A stretch of 57,126 bases of DNA from Actinomycetes bacterium (GTDB lineage: Bacteria; Actinomycetota; Acidimicrobiia; Acidimicrobiales; GCA-2861595): positions 1-57,126 of the forward strand of contig JAHFUS010000017.1 of NCBI GenBank assembly GCA_023264975.1, written 5' to 3'. The notes under the pieces were generated by a model. That model saw only the letters and a list, made by a program, of their open reading frames with translations. It was not told where the DNA came from and searched no databases. Positions 15,374 to 22,169 of the stretch are shown piece by piece. A program made the position numbers and the translations under genes. Positions within the stretch are counted from its first letter, which is position 1; every line of letters begins with the position of its first letter.

Positions 15374-16618
15374 GTGACGGTCTCTGCAGCCGACGTGCGA
15401 GCGGCGGCCGCGCGCCTCGAAGGCGTGGCCGTTCGCACGCCGCTCGAGCGCAGCGTCCGCCTCTCCGGGGTCACCGGCGCCGAGGTCTGGCTGAAGCGCG
15501 AGGACCTCCAGCCGGTGCGGTCCTACAAGCTGCGTGGCGCCTACAACTTCATAGCGTCGCTCACTGCGTCGGAGCGGGCCGCAGGGGTGGTGTGTGCCAG
15601 CGCCGGCAACCACGGCCAGGGTGTGGCCTACACATGCCGGCGCCTCGGCGTGCAGTGCACCATCGTCCTGCCCCGCACCACGCCCCGCCAGAAGCGCGAG
15701 CGCATCGCCGCCCTGGGCGGCGACGTGGCCACCATCGTGATGGACGGCCACACCTACGACGAGGCCCACGAGGCGGCCGTGGCCCTGGCCCTGCGGGAGG
15801 GCGCCGTCCTGGTGCCGCCCTTCGACGACCACGGGGTGATCGCCGGCCAAGCCACCGTGGCCCTCGAGGTCGTCGACCAGCTGGGCCGGGCGCCCGACCT
15901 GTTCGTGGCACCCGTCGGTGGCGGCGGACTGCTGGCGGGCACGGCCGTGGTGGCGGCGGCAGCCACGCCCCAGGCCCGGGTCGTGGGCGTGGAGCCGCGG
16001 GGCGCCGCCAGCATGCGGGCCGCCCTCGACGCCGGTGAGCCCGTCACCCTGCCGTCGGTGGACAGCTTCGTCGACGGTGCGGCCGTGCGCCGGGTGGGCG
16101 ACGTCACCTTCGGCCTGGTTCAGGCGCTGGTGGACGAGGTGGTGAGCGTGGCCGAGGGAAGCCTGTGCACCACCATGTTGGAGCTGTACCAGAGCGACGG
16201 GATCATCGCCGAGCCGGCCGGCGCCCTGGCCGTGGCCTGGCTGCGCGACGCCGTCGACGTGGTGCCCGGCTCGACTGTGGTGTGCATCGTGTCGGGCGGC
16301 AACAACGACGTGAGCCGCTACGGGGAAATCGTGGAGCGCTCCCTCGTGCACGAGGGCCTCAAGCACTACTTCCTGGTGGAGTTCCCCCAGGAGCCCGGTG
16401 CTCTTCGGGGTTTCCTCGACAACGTGCTCGGGCCTTCCGACGACATCACCCTGTTCGAGTACGTGAAGAAGAACAACCGAGAGGTCGGCCCCGCGCTGGT
16501 GGGCGTCGAGATCGCCGCCACTACCGACCTGGCGCCCTTGTTGGAGCGTATGAAGTCGAGCGGCCTCCAGATCGAGGCCCTCGAGGCCGGGTCGCCCGCC
16601 TTCCGCTTCCTGGTCTGA
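15374..16618 (+). CDS. ilvA: Threonine ammonia-lyase (PLP-dependent)
   Basis: The enzyme converts threonine to 2-oxobutanoate, the first step to isoleucine. The PLP Lys is in VRSYKLRGAYNF, the substrate loop in SAGNHGQGVAYTCR, and the phosphate cup in PVGGGGLLAG. The C-terminal Cys/Ser region is CIVSGGNNDVSRY. Residues about 335-414 (HYFLVEFPQEPGALRGFLD and the tail) are a single ACT-like regulatory domain, giving the 414-residue short form. The GTG start at 15374 has no convincing Shine-Dalgarno. It follows prk by 58 bases and may be cotranscribed with it. Catabolic and biosynthetic forms cannot be separated with certainty, though the regulatory domain favours the latter. Confidence 0.9.
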   Translation: MTVSAADVRAAAARLEGVAVRTPLERSVRLSGVTGAEVWLKREDLQPVRSYKLRGAYNFIASLTASERAAGVVCASAGNHGQGVAYTCRRLGVQCTIVLPRTTPRQKRERIAALGGDVATIVMDGHTYDEAHEAAVALALREGAVLVPPFDDHGVIAGQATVALEVVDQLGRAPDLFVAPVGGGGLLAGTAVVAAAATPQARVVGVEPRGAASMRAALDAGEPVTLPSVDSFVDGAAVRRVGDVTFGLVQALVDEVVSVAEGSLCTTMLELYQSDGIIAEPAGALAVAWLRDAVDVVPGSTVVCIVSGGNNDVSRYGEIVERSLVHEGLKHYFLVEFPQEPGALRGFLDNVLGPSDDITLFEYVKKNNREVGPALVGVEIAATTDLAPLLERMKSSGLQIEALEAGSPAFRFLV

Positions 16619-16677
16619 TTCGGGTGCCCGACTTTCCGGCCGGCGCAATCGTCGCGAGCTTCGCCCGGCGACGCATC

Positions 16678-16705
16678 ATGACAGCAGTGGCCCTGCTGCT
16701 ATAAT
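16678..16705 (+). promoter_or_regulatory. vapBC promoter with palindromic operator
   Basis: ATGACA (16678-16683), a 16-bp spacer and a consensus TATAAT (16700-16705). The start codon GTG 16712 lies 6 nt after the -10 box, so the transcript should be leaderless. An inverted repeat, cagcag/ctgctg (16682-16687 and 16693-16698), fills the spacer and is a good candidate for the autoregulatory VapB operator. Confidence 0.7.
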
Positions 16706-16711
16706 GCTTCA

Positions 16712-16972
16712 GTGCGGACCACAGTCACCCTCGACCCCGACGTGGCCGCCAAGCTGCGGGCCGAGGCACGGGCGCGGGACATCTCCTTCAAGGAGGCCTT
16801 GAACGAGGCGGTGCGGCGCGGCCTGCGCGACGACGCCCGGCCCACCGTGCCCTACGCCGTGCCCGCCCGGCGGATGGAGGTGCGCCCCGGCATCGACCTC
16901 GACAAGGCCCTCCGGCTGGCGTCGGAGATCGAGGACGAGGAAATCGTCCGCGAGCTCAACGCCCGCCGGTGA
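16712..16972 (+). CDS. vapB: VapB-family antitoxin
   Basis: The 86-residue protein has an N-terminal ribbon-helix-helix-type DNA-binding segment (RTTVTLDPDVAAKLRAEARA, followed by helix DISFKEALNEAVRRGL). A C-terminal acidic, helical segment (IDLDKALRLASEIEDEEIV) would wrap the toxin. GTG 16712 is the start; a consensus TATAAT 6 nt upstream implies a leaderless mRNA. The stop overlaps the toxin start as GTGA. The pair should repress its own promoter through the operator-like palindrome at 16682-16698. Confidence 0.85.
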   Translation: MRTTVTLDPDVAAKLRAEARARDISFKEALNEAVRRGLRDDARPTVPYAVPARRMEVRPGIDLDKALRLASEIEDEEIVRELNARR

Positions 16973-17403
16973 ATCTGCCCGACGTCAACCTCCTGCTGTA
17001 CGCACTGGACACATCGTCGCCCCGCCACGACGTGGCCCGCCGCTGGCTGGAGGACCAGCTCTCGGGGACCGAGCCGGTGGCATTCGCCTGGGTGGTGCTC
17101 CTTGCTTTCGTGCGGCTGGCCACACAGGCGCGCGTCTTCGCCCACCCGTTGACCGCCGAGGAGGCACTCGACGTCGTCGACGGCTGGTTGGCGCAACCGT
17201 CTGCCACCGTCGTGCACCCGAGCGAACGCCATCCGACGCGGTTGCGGTCGCTGCTCACCGCCGCCGGGACGGCCGGGAACCTCACCACCGACGCCCACCT
17301 GGCTGCGCTCGCCATCGAGCACGGGGCGCTGCTGTGCTCGTGTGATGCCGACTTCTCACGCTTTGCCGGCCTGCGCTGGAACGACCCCCTACGGGCTGAC
17401 TGA
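16969..17403 (+). CDS. vapC: VapC-family PIN-domain ribonuclease toxin
   Basis: The 144-residue PIN-domain protein has the acidic metal-binding residues of the family: Asp5 in NLPDVNLLLYAL, a mid-domain Glu, then Asp in LTTDAHLAALA and in CSCDADFSRF. The DFSRF end and the following NPL pattern are typical of VapC toxins, which cleave tRNA or rRNA in cells. GTG 16969 overlaps the vapB stop. The two-gene module sits between ilvA and a convergent operon, a common position for mobile toxin-antitoxin pairs, though its composition resembles that of its neighbours. The RNA target is unknown. Confidence 0.9.
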   Translation: MNLPDVNLLLYALDTSSPRHDVARRWLEDQLSGTEPVAFAWVVLLAFVRLATQARVFAHPLTAEEALDVVDGWLAQPSATVVHPSERHPTRLRSLLTAAGTAGNLTTDAHLAALAIEHGALLCSCDADFSRFAGLRWNDPLRAD

Positions 17404-17408
17404 TCCCG

Positions 17409-17448
17409 CTGATCCCCGCAGAGGCGAAGTCCTGGGTCCTGGGATCAG
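17409..17448. terminator. Inverted repeat between convergent genes
   Basis: ctgatccc (17409-17416) pairs with gggatcag (17441-17448), leaving a 24-nt loop. A second copy of the left arm starts at 17400. It sits between the vapC stop and the convergent membrane-protein gene, whose last bases it includes. The long loop makes a terminator role tentative. Confidence 0.35.
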
Positions 17449-17948
17449 CCCTTGGCCTTGGTCGTCTTTGTACCCGACGTCCCTGTACCCGGCTTCGCTG
17501 CCTTGGCGGGCGTCGGTTCCTCGGCTGCGTCGGACCACGAGGAGGCGGCCCAGACCGCGCCGAGGGCCATGACCACCAGGCCGGGGAGCGTGTGCCAGGC
17601 GGCGACGTCGGTGGCCACGAGGTCGTTCCGGGCGTCCTTGACCAGGGGGAGATGGGTGGCGGTCATCCACAGGCCTGCGAGGAGGATGCCGAAGCCGGCC
17701 AGGAGGAACGAGCCACCGCCGGGCGCCGGTGCCGAGCGGGCCCGCACGACGGCGACGGCCGACAGGATGAGGATGAGGGCGCCGGGCGCCACATGGTCGA
17801 CGAACTCGTTCTTGGCTGCCGCGTTGAGGTCGGGACCGAGGAGGGCGTAGGGAGCGACGGCCGCCCACACGCCGACGGCCAGGCCGGCGTACGGCAGGCC
17901 CCGGCGGAGGGGACCCGGGGGCTGGGCGGCGCCAGCGGTCTTGGCCAC
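17445..17948 (-). CDS. Four-span membrane protein, SPW-repeat-like
   Basis: The 167-residue protein has four hydrophobic segments: GLAVGVWAAVAPYALLG, GALILILSAVAVV, FLLAGFGILLAGLWM and LVVMALGAVWAA. It ends in a Lys/Thr/Pro-rich cytoplasmic tail. Two W-A/T-x-x-P-like helices at equivalent positions (VGVWAAVAPY and GLWMTATHLP) recall SPW-repeat membrane proteins. The GTG start (17948) lies 6 nt after the TAA of the CooC-like gene; the Shine-Dalgarno aaagga overlaps that stop. It is therefore the last gene of the propeller-CooC operon. Function is unknown. Confidence 0.6.
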   Translation of the reverse strand: MAKTAGAAQPPGPLRRGLPYAGLAVGVWAAVAPYALLGPDLNAAAKNEFVDHVAPGALILILSAVAVVRARSAPAPGGGSFLLAGFGILLAGLWMTATHLPLVKDARNDLVATDVAAWHTLPGLVVMALGAVWAASSWSDAAEEPTPAKAAKPGTGTSGTKTTKAKG

Positions 17949-17954
17949 GATCCT

Positions 17955-18692
17955 TTAGGCGGGCACCGGCAGCAGGCTGCGGGCCAACCCGCACAGCGCC
18001 TGCACGGCGGGGGAGTCGGGGGCCAGGTCGAGTGCGGCGACGCCCTTGCGGTCGGCCTCGACTATGGCCGGATCGTCGGGGATGGCGACGATCTCGTGGC
18101 CCTCGAAGGCGGCGGTGAGCGTGGCCATGTCGGCGTCGTTGCGGACGCGGCTGGCCACGATGACCAGGCGCCCGAGCATCTTGTCCCGGGCCAGCTCGGC
18201 GGCCCGCTGGCCGACCTCGATGGACTTCGGGGTGGGCTCGACCACGACGAGCACGGCGTCGACCCGCTCGTCGGCGAGGCGGGTCAAGGTGCCGATGCCC
18301 GCCTCCATGTCGGCGATCACCGTGAGGCCTTCGAAATCAGCGGATCCGAGCAACTGCTCGGGAGAGAGCCCACATCAGAGTCAGCCAGGGCTTGGGTTGT
18401 CGATTCGGCTGACCACCGCGAGACGCACGCCGTCGGGGGCGTCAGAGCCGAAGCGGGCGATGAGGTCGTCCCAGCCGGGGGCGTGCTCCTCGCCGCCCTC
18501 GTCGAGGGACTCCCGCATGGACTCCAGGCGTTCGGTCTCGAAGTCGCCCACACCGAGAGAGAGGCCCAGATTGGGGTTGGAGTCACAGTCGAGGGCCACG
18601 ACGGTGGCGCCATGGCGGGCCATGGTGCGGGCGACGATGGCGGACGTGGTCGTCTTGCCCGAGCCACCCTTGCCGACGACAGCAACCCTCAT
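17955..18692 (-). CDS. CooC/MinD-type P-loop ATPase with in-frame UGA-Leu-UGA (candidate selenoprotein)
   Basis: ATG 18692 has gaggag 8-9 nt upstream. The N-terminal half has a deviant Walker A (VVGKGGSGKTTTSAI) and switch I-like ALDCDSNPNLGLSLG. The C-terminal half has IADMEAGIGTLTR (Walker B/switch II), VVVEPTPKSIEVG and a normal end. Both halves are in the same frame, split only by UGA at 18381-18383 and 18375-18377 in the context PSPG-UGA-Leu-UGA-CysGlySer-like; the exact downstream residues are Cys-Gly-Leu-Ser. In CooC, a nickel-insertion ATPase for CO dehydrogenase, the same place before the DxEAG segment holds a Gly-Cys-x-Cys metal site. Reading both UGA as selenocysteine gives a complete 245-residue protein. 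A hairpin lies at the correct distance. The alternative is a recent pseudogene. The paralogue upstream lacks this site. Confidence 0.7.
18346..18374 (-). promoter_or_regulatory. Candidate bacterial SECIS hairpin inside the CooC-like gene
   Basis: In the mRNA sense, CCGAGC-AGUU-GCUCGG forms a perfect 6-bp stem with a 4-nt loop (stem arms at 18356-18361 and 18346-18351). The loop begins 20 nt after the second UGA and 26 nt after the first. GGG three nt after the second UGA can pair with UCC below the stem to form a lower helix. Loop G near the 5' side and the spacing agree with what is known of bacterial SECIS elements, as far as I recall them. There is no bulged U as in the E. coli element. 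Confidence 0.5.
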
Positions 18693-18706
18693 GTGACGCT
18701 CTCCTC

Positions 18707-18728
18707 GGTCATGCGACGGTCATGCGAC
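18707..18728. repeat. Two tandem copies of an 11-bp unit
   Basis: ggtcatgcgac occurs at 18707-18717 and 18718-18728 without spacing, in the gap between the two CooC-like genes. It precedes the 16-bp repeats. Confidence 0.85.
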
Positions 18729-18732
18729 GCGC

Positions 18733-18779
18733 GGTCACGAAATTCGCCGGTCACGAAATTCGCCGGTCACGAAATTCGC
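18733..18779. repeat. Three tandem copies of a 16-bp unit
   Basis: ggtcacgaaattcgcc occurs at 18733-18748 and 18749-18764, and without its last base at 18765-18779. The third copy contains the TGA stop of the upstream CooC-like gene. The unit is AT-richer than its surroundings. Confidence 0.9.
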
Positions 18780-19531
18780 TCCGCACTCAACTGTTCCACC
18801 AGTGATTCTACCGCCTTGACGGCGGCTGATCCGGGGGCCAGGTCGATCGGGGCCGCCATCTTCTCCTCGGCCTCGGCGAAGGCCACGTCCCACGGCACCG
18901 CGCCGACCACCTCGAGGCCCGTGCGTTCCTCGACCGTCTTCACGTCTCCCGCCTCCCGCGCCTTGTTCACCACTGCCACGATCTGCCGGGGATGCTCCTC
19001 GTCGAGGGCGAGGCGGGACAGCCGCCGGGCGGTCAGCATGGACTTGGCCGTCGGCTCCACCACGATGAGGATGAGCCGTGCGTAGTCGCCCCAGCCGGTG
19101 AACGGCTGGCGGGTGCCGCCGGGCAGGTCGCCCACTATGTTCCAGCGGTCCTCGGGCAGCTCCCGCAGGATCTGGCGGAAGGCGAACTGCGACCGGAACA
19201 GACCCCGGCCTGTGGAGCCGCGGTGCTTGCCGAACTGGAGGAAGCGGACTCCGTCGGGGGCGGTGGCCGCATACTGGTCGATGGCGTCGGCCGCCGTAAG
19301 GCCCGCCCGAAGGCGGTAGCGGGGGCCCTCCTCGCCCTCCGGTTTGTCCTCGATGGCCTCGTCCGGCAGCGGCGCATCGGAGATGGTGAGGCCGAGGGAG
19401 AAGGCCAGGCCGGGAAGGGGGTCGGAGTCGATGGCGAGCACCGGATGGCCCTGGCGGGCCAGCGCCCGGCAGAAGGTGCCGGCGATGGCCGACTTTCCGA
19501 CGCCGCCCTTTCCCACGAAGGCAAGCCTCAT
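18767..19531 (-). CDS. CooC/MinD-type P-loop ATPase (paralogue without the Cys-x-Cys site)
   Basis: The 254-residue protein has Walker A FVGKGGVGKSAIAGTFCRAL, AIDSDPLPGLAFSLG, VVEPTAKSMLTARRL and VVNKAREAGD. This is the deviant-Walker layout of CooC and related maturation ATPases. At the place where CooC carries Gly-Cys-x-Cys and DxEAG, this paralogue has GKHRGSTGRGLFR and VGDLPGGTRQPF, so the metal site is absent. ATG 19531 overlaps the stop of the propeller gene (ATGA), and the second ATPase follows after a repeat-containing gap of 74 bases. The two ATPases may form a heterodimer, one with and one without the metal-binding site; this is inference. The last codons lie in a 16-bp tandem repeat. 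Confidence 0.8.
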   Translation of the reverse strand: MRLAFVGKGGVGKSAIAGTFCRALARQGHPVLAIDSDPLPGLAFSLGLTISDAPLPDEAIEDKPEGEEGPRYRLRAGLTAADAIDQYAATAPDGVRFLQFGKHRGSTGRGLFRSQFAFRQILRELPEDRWNIVGDLPGGTRQPFTGWGDYARLILIVVEPTAKSMLTARRLSRLALDEEHPRQIVAVVNKAREAGDVKTVEERTGLEVVGAVPWDVAFAEAEEKMAAPIDLAPGSAAVKAVESLVEQLSAERIS

Positions 19532-21084
19532 TCGTCCACCTTCCTCGTGCCGGTCGTGGTCGACGGTGCCTTCCTCGGGCGACCGGAGAGCCACCAACCG
19601 AGGAGGAACAGGGCGGCGGCGACCAGGAGGACGACCGCCAGCGGCCCGGTGCTCGACGCCTTCTTCTCGTCGATCGACACCGGGGCGGCCGCGATGTCCT
19701 GGCGGGCGGTGTCCTCGGTGCCGAGGCGGGTGTCCGTCCACACCGCGAAGGCCTCGTCCCTGGAGCTGGTGAGGCCGAGCCGGGAGCCGAGATCGGGCTC
19801 CAGCTTGGGGTTGGCGCTGAAGCCGACCCGCGAGTCGAAGGAGGCGGTGGAGACACGGACGTCGTCGAACGCGGTCCCGTCGTCCGTCGACACGGCGAGG
19901 TATGCGTCCATCTTGAGGTTGCCGGGGTCTCGGCGACGGTCGAGGAACAGCACGTCGACCCGCCCGGTGGGAGCCACCGCGACACGGGGCATGTACTGGT
20001 CGGTGCCGTCCTTGAGGCGGTTGGAGTTGACACGGACCGGCTTGGCCCAGGTGGCCCCGCCGTCGCCGGACCGGCTCACGAAGACGTCGAGGTCGCCGTT
20101 GCGGCCGTCGCCCCACGAGACGTACAGCGACCGGTCCGGTCCTGCCGCGAGGGACGGGAACTCGGGCAGGAAGACGAGGAACCGCCTGGTGAGCACGATC
20201 CCGGCGTCCACCTCGACACCCTTGGAGAACGTCGCCCCGCCGTCGGTGGAGACGGTGACGACGAGCGAAACCGGGTCCTCGTACACCGGGCCCTCGAGGT
20301 TGCGGAAGTCGCGGTCGTCCTTCTTGAAGTCCTGGTAGAGCACGACCAGGTTGCCGTCGCTGTCGATCGCCGGGCTGGCGCCGCCGACGAACATCCGGTC
20401 GGGATCGCTGATCTCGACGGGTTGGGAGAAGGTCTTGCCCCCGTCTTTCGAGTGCACGGCCACGATCGGGCTCGGGTAGCCGACGATGGCGTGGGGCGCC
20501 ACGTCCGCTGCCCGCAGGTAGGTGATGTGGACGACCGACTTCGAGTCGACGGCGATACGAGCCTGGAACGGCAACGGCAGGCCGGGCCCGGCGACCTTCA
20601 CCGGCGTCGAGAGGGAGCGCCCACCGTCGTCGGAGCGGGCCACCCAGAGATTGTCCGGCCGGTTGCCGTTGCCTTCGAGGTTCACGTAGGAGACGTACAG
20701 GGTGCCGTCCGGTCCGAAGGCGACGTCCGCCGCGAAGGGCCGGTCCTTGTCGGGCGGCAGCGGCAAGGTCGTGGTCTGCCACGCCCGGCCGCCGTCGTTG
20801 CTCACCTGGAGTGACGCCGAGAACCGCGGCAGGTCGACCCGGTGGGCCACCACCACGTTGTCCGGGCGGGTGGGATTGCGGGCGACGGTTGGGGAGTTGT
20901 TGGCGTCGATGGGACCGTCGGGGTTGACGAAGACGTTCTGGCCGACGCCGACGGAAGTGTCGGCGCTCCTGGCCGACATCGCCCCGAGCGCCACCCCGGT
21001 TGTCGCCAGCACGGCCGCCAGCAACGCCAGCACCCGCCGCCTCTGACCCCCTGCCTGCGCCACAGCGGGGGACTCTAACCGCAT
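19528..21084 (-). CDS. Membrane-anchored extracellular sialidase/BNR-type beta-propeller
   Basis: ATG 21084 places a signal-anchor (RRRVLALLAAVLATTGVALG) at the N-terminus of a 518-residue protein. Asp-box/BNR-type motifs recur through the body: SNDGGRAWQTT, RSDDGGRSLSTP, SKDGGKTFSQP, STDGGATFSKG, SGDGGATWAKP and STDDGTAFDD, which is the hallmark of six- or seven-bladed sialidase-like propellers. A C-terminal span (LAVVLLVAAALFLLGWWL) with a short basic tail anchors it. No catalytic Arg triad of true sialidases could be assigned, so it is called propeller only. It is the first gene of the operon with two CooC-like ATPases and overlaps the first by ATGA. The combination suggests that the ATPases serve a membrane assembly or a metal-dependent partner. 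Confidence 0.75.
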   Translation of the reverse strand: MRLESPAVAQAGGQRRRVLALLAAVLATTGVALGAMSARSADTSVGVGQNVFVNPDGPIDANNSPTVARNPTRPDNVVVAHRVDLPRFSASLQVSNDGGRAWQTTTLPLPPDKDRPFAADVAFGPDGTLYVSYVNLEGNGNRPDNLWVARSDDGGRSLSTPVKVAGPGLPLPFQARIAVDSKSVVHITYLRAADVAPHAIVGYPSPIVAVHSKDGGKTFSQPVEISDPDRMFVGGASPAIDSDGNLVVLYQDFKKDDRDFRNLEGPVYEDPVSLVVTVSTDGGATFSKGVEVDAGIVLTRRFLVFLPEFPSLAAGPDRSLYVSWGDGRNGDLDVFVSRSGDGGATWAKPVRVNSNRLKDGTDQYMPRVAVAPTGRVDVLFLDRRRDPGNLKMDAYLAVSTDDGTAFDDVRVSTASFDSRVGFSANPKLEPDLGSRLGLTSSRDEAFAVWTDTRLGTEDTARQDIAAAPVSIDEKKASSTGPLAVVLLVAAALFLLGWWLSGRPRKAPSTTTGTRKVDE

Positions 21085-21237
21085 CCCTAGATGGGAAAGA
21101 GGGGCTGGGCGGGGCGGACCAGAGCGCGGTGCGGGCGACGGGTGTCGCCGCCGGCCGGCCTGACCTGCCGACGGGCGTGGCGCAGGCCGCACGCGCCGCC
21201 GGGCTCGCCGAGGAACCTCCGGTTCCGAGCGCGAAAC

Positions 21238-22167
21238 CTAGAGAGCCTTCGCCACCGACACCATGGCGGGGCCCAGGATCACCACGAGCACGGCCGGGAA
21301 TATGAACGCGATCAGGGGGAAGAGGATCTTCACCGGCAGCTTGGCCGCCTTCTCCCTGGCCCTGGCCCGGCGCTTGCTCCGCATCTCCTTGGCCTGGGTG
21401 TGCAGGATGCGCCCGATGGGCATGCCGAGCGCGTCGGCTTGGGTGAGGGCGAGCACGAAGTTCGACAGGTCCGCCACGTCGGTGCGCTTCTTCAGGTTCT
21501 GGAGCGCCTCCCGGCGGGGCAGGCCGAGCTCCATCTCCTTCAGCGTGCGGGACAGCTCCCGGGCCAGCGGCGAGTCGAAGTGGGCGCACACGATCTCGAG
21601 GGCGCCCTCGAAGCCGACGCCGGCCTCCACCGAGATGGCCAGCAGGTCCACCACGTCGGGAAGGTCGTTCAAAATGGCGTCCTGGCGCTCCTGGACCTTG
21701 CGGGACAGCCACGTGGCCGGCGCCAGCGCCCCGATGGCGGGGAAGAGCACCACGATCAGCGTGGCCTTGCTGGTGGACAGCGAGAGAAGGGTGGCGCCGA
21801 GCAGGCCCAGCGTGAGGCCGGCGCCGGTGGCGATGGCCTGGGCGGTGATGAACTCCTCGGCCCGGACGGACGAACTGAGGCCGGCCAGCAGAAGCTGGCG
21901 GTGCACCTTCGCCACGTGGTTCCGGGGAGTCAGCGACGTGACCTTGTCGACGAAGCCGGCCCCGAGCGGCCGCATGACCCTGGACAGGAAAGGCAGCCGC
22001 ATCCGGCTGGTGAACGTGTCCCCCTCGTCCTCGTCGTGCATGCCGATCTCGAGGTCGTGGAGGTAGCCGGTGGGGTCGGCGGCGAGCTTACGGCGGCTCA
22101 CGCCGGTGGCGACGGCGGCCAGCCCGCCTACGGTGACGGCCACGGCAAGGATCAGCGTCATGTCCAT
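21238..22167 (-). CDS. tadC: Tad pilus inner-membrane platform protein TadC
   Basis: The 309-residue type II secretion F-domain protein has an N-terminal span (LILAVAVTVGGLAAVATG), a cytoplasmic F domain and two or three further hydrophobic segments. The F domain shows DAILNDLPDVVDLLAISVEA, GLPRREALQNLKKRT and LTQADALGMPIGRIL. The C-terminal span is FPLIAFIFPAVLVVILGPA. Together with TadB it forms the membrane platform on which the TadA ATPase drives Flp pilus assembly. ATG 22167 (or 22161) lies 2 nt after the tadB stop. It is the last gene of the leftward tad operon. Confidence 0.92.
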   Translation of the reverse strand: MDMTLILAVAVTVGGLAAVATGVSRRKLAADPTGYLHDLEIGMHDEDEGDTFTSRMRLPFLSRVMRPLGAGFVDKVTSLTPRNHVAKVHRQLLLAGLSSSVRAEEFITAQAIATGAGLTLGLLGATLLSLSTSKATLIVVLFPAIGALAPATWLSRKVQERQDAILNDLPDVVDLLAISVEAGVGFEGALEIVCAHFDSPLARELSRTLKEMELGLPRREALQNLKKRTDVADLSNFVLALTQADALGMPIGRILHTQAKEMRSKRRARAREKAAKLPVKILFPLIAFIFPAVLVVILGPAMVSVAKAL

Positions 22168-22169
22168 CG

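Noticed and set aside
18353-18692. Frameshifted or split ATPase gene
   Set aside because: The two parts are in the same frame (339 nt apart, a multiple of 3), so there is no frameshift. Only two UGA codons separate them, and these match a conserved Cys-x-Cys. A simple split-gene annotation hides this.
18707-18779. CRISPR array
   Set aside because: The repeats are 11 and 16 bp and contiguous, without unique spacers, and no cas gene is present.
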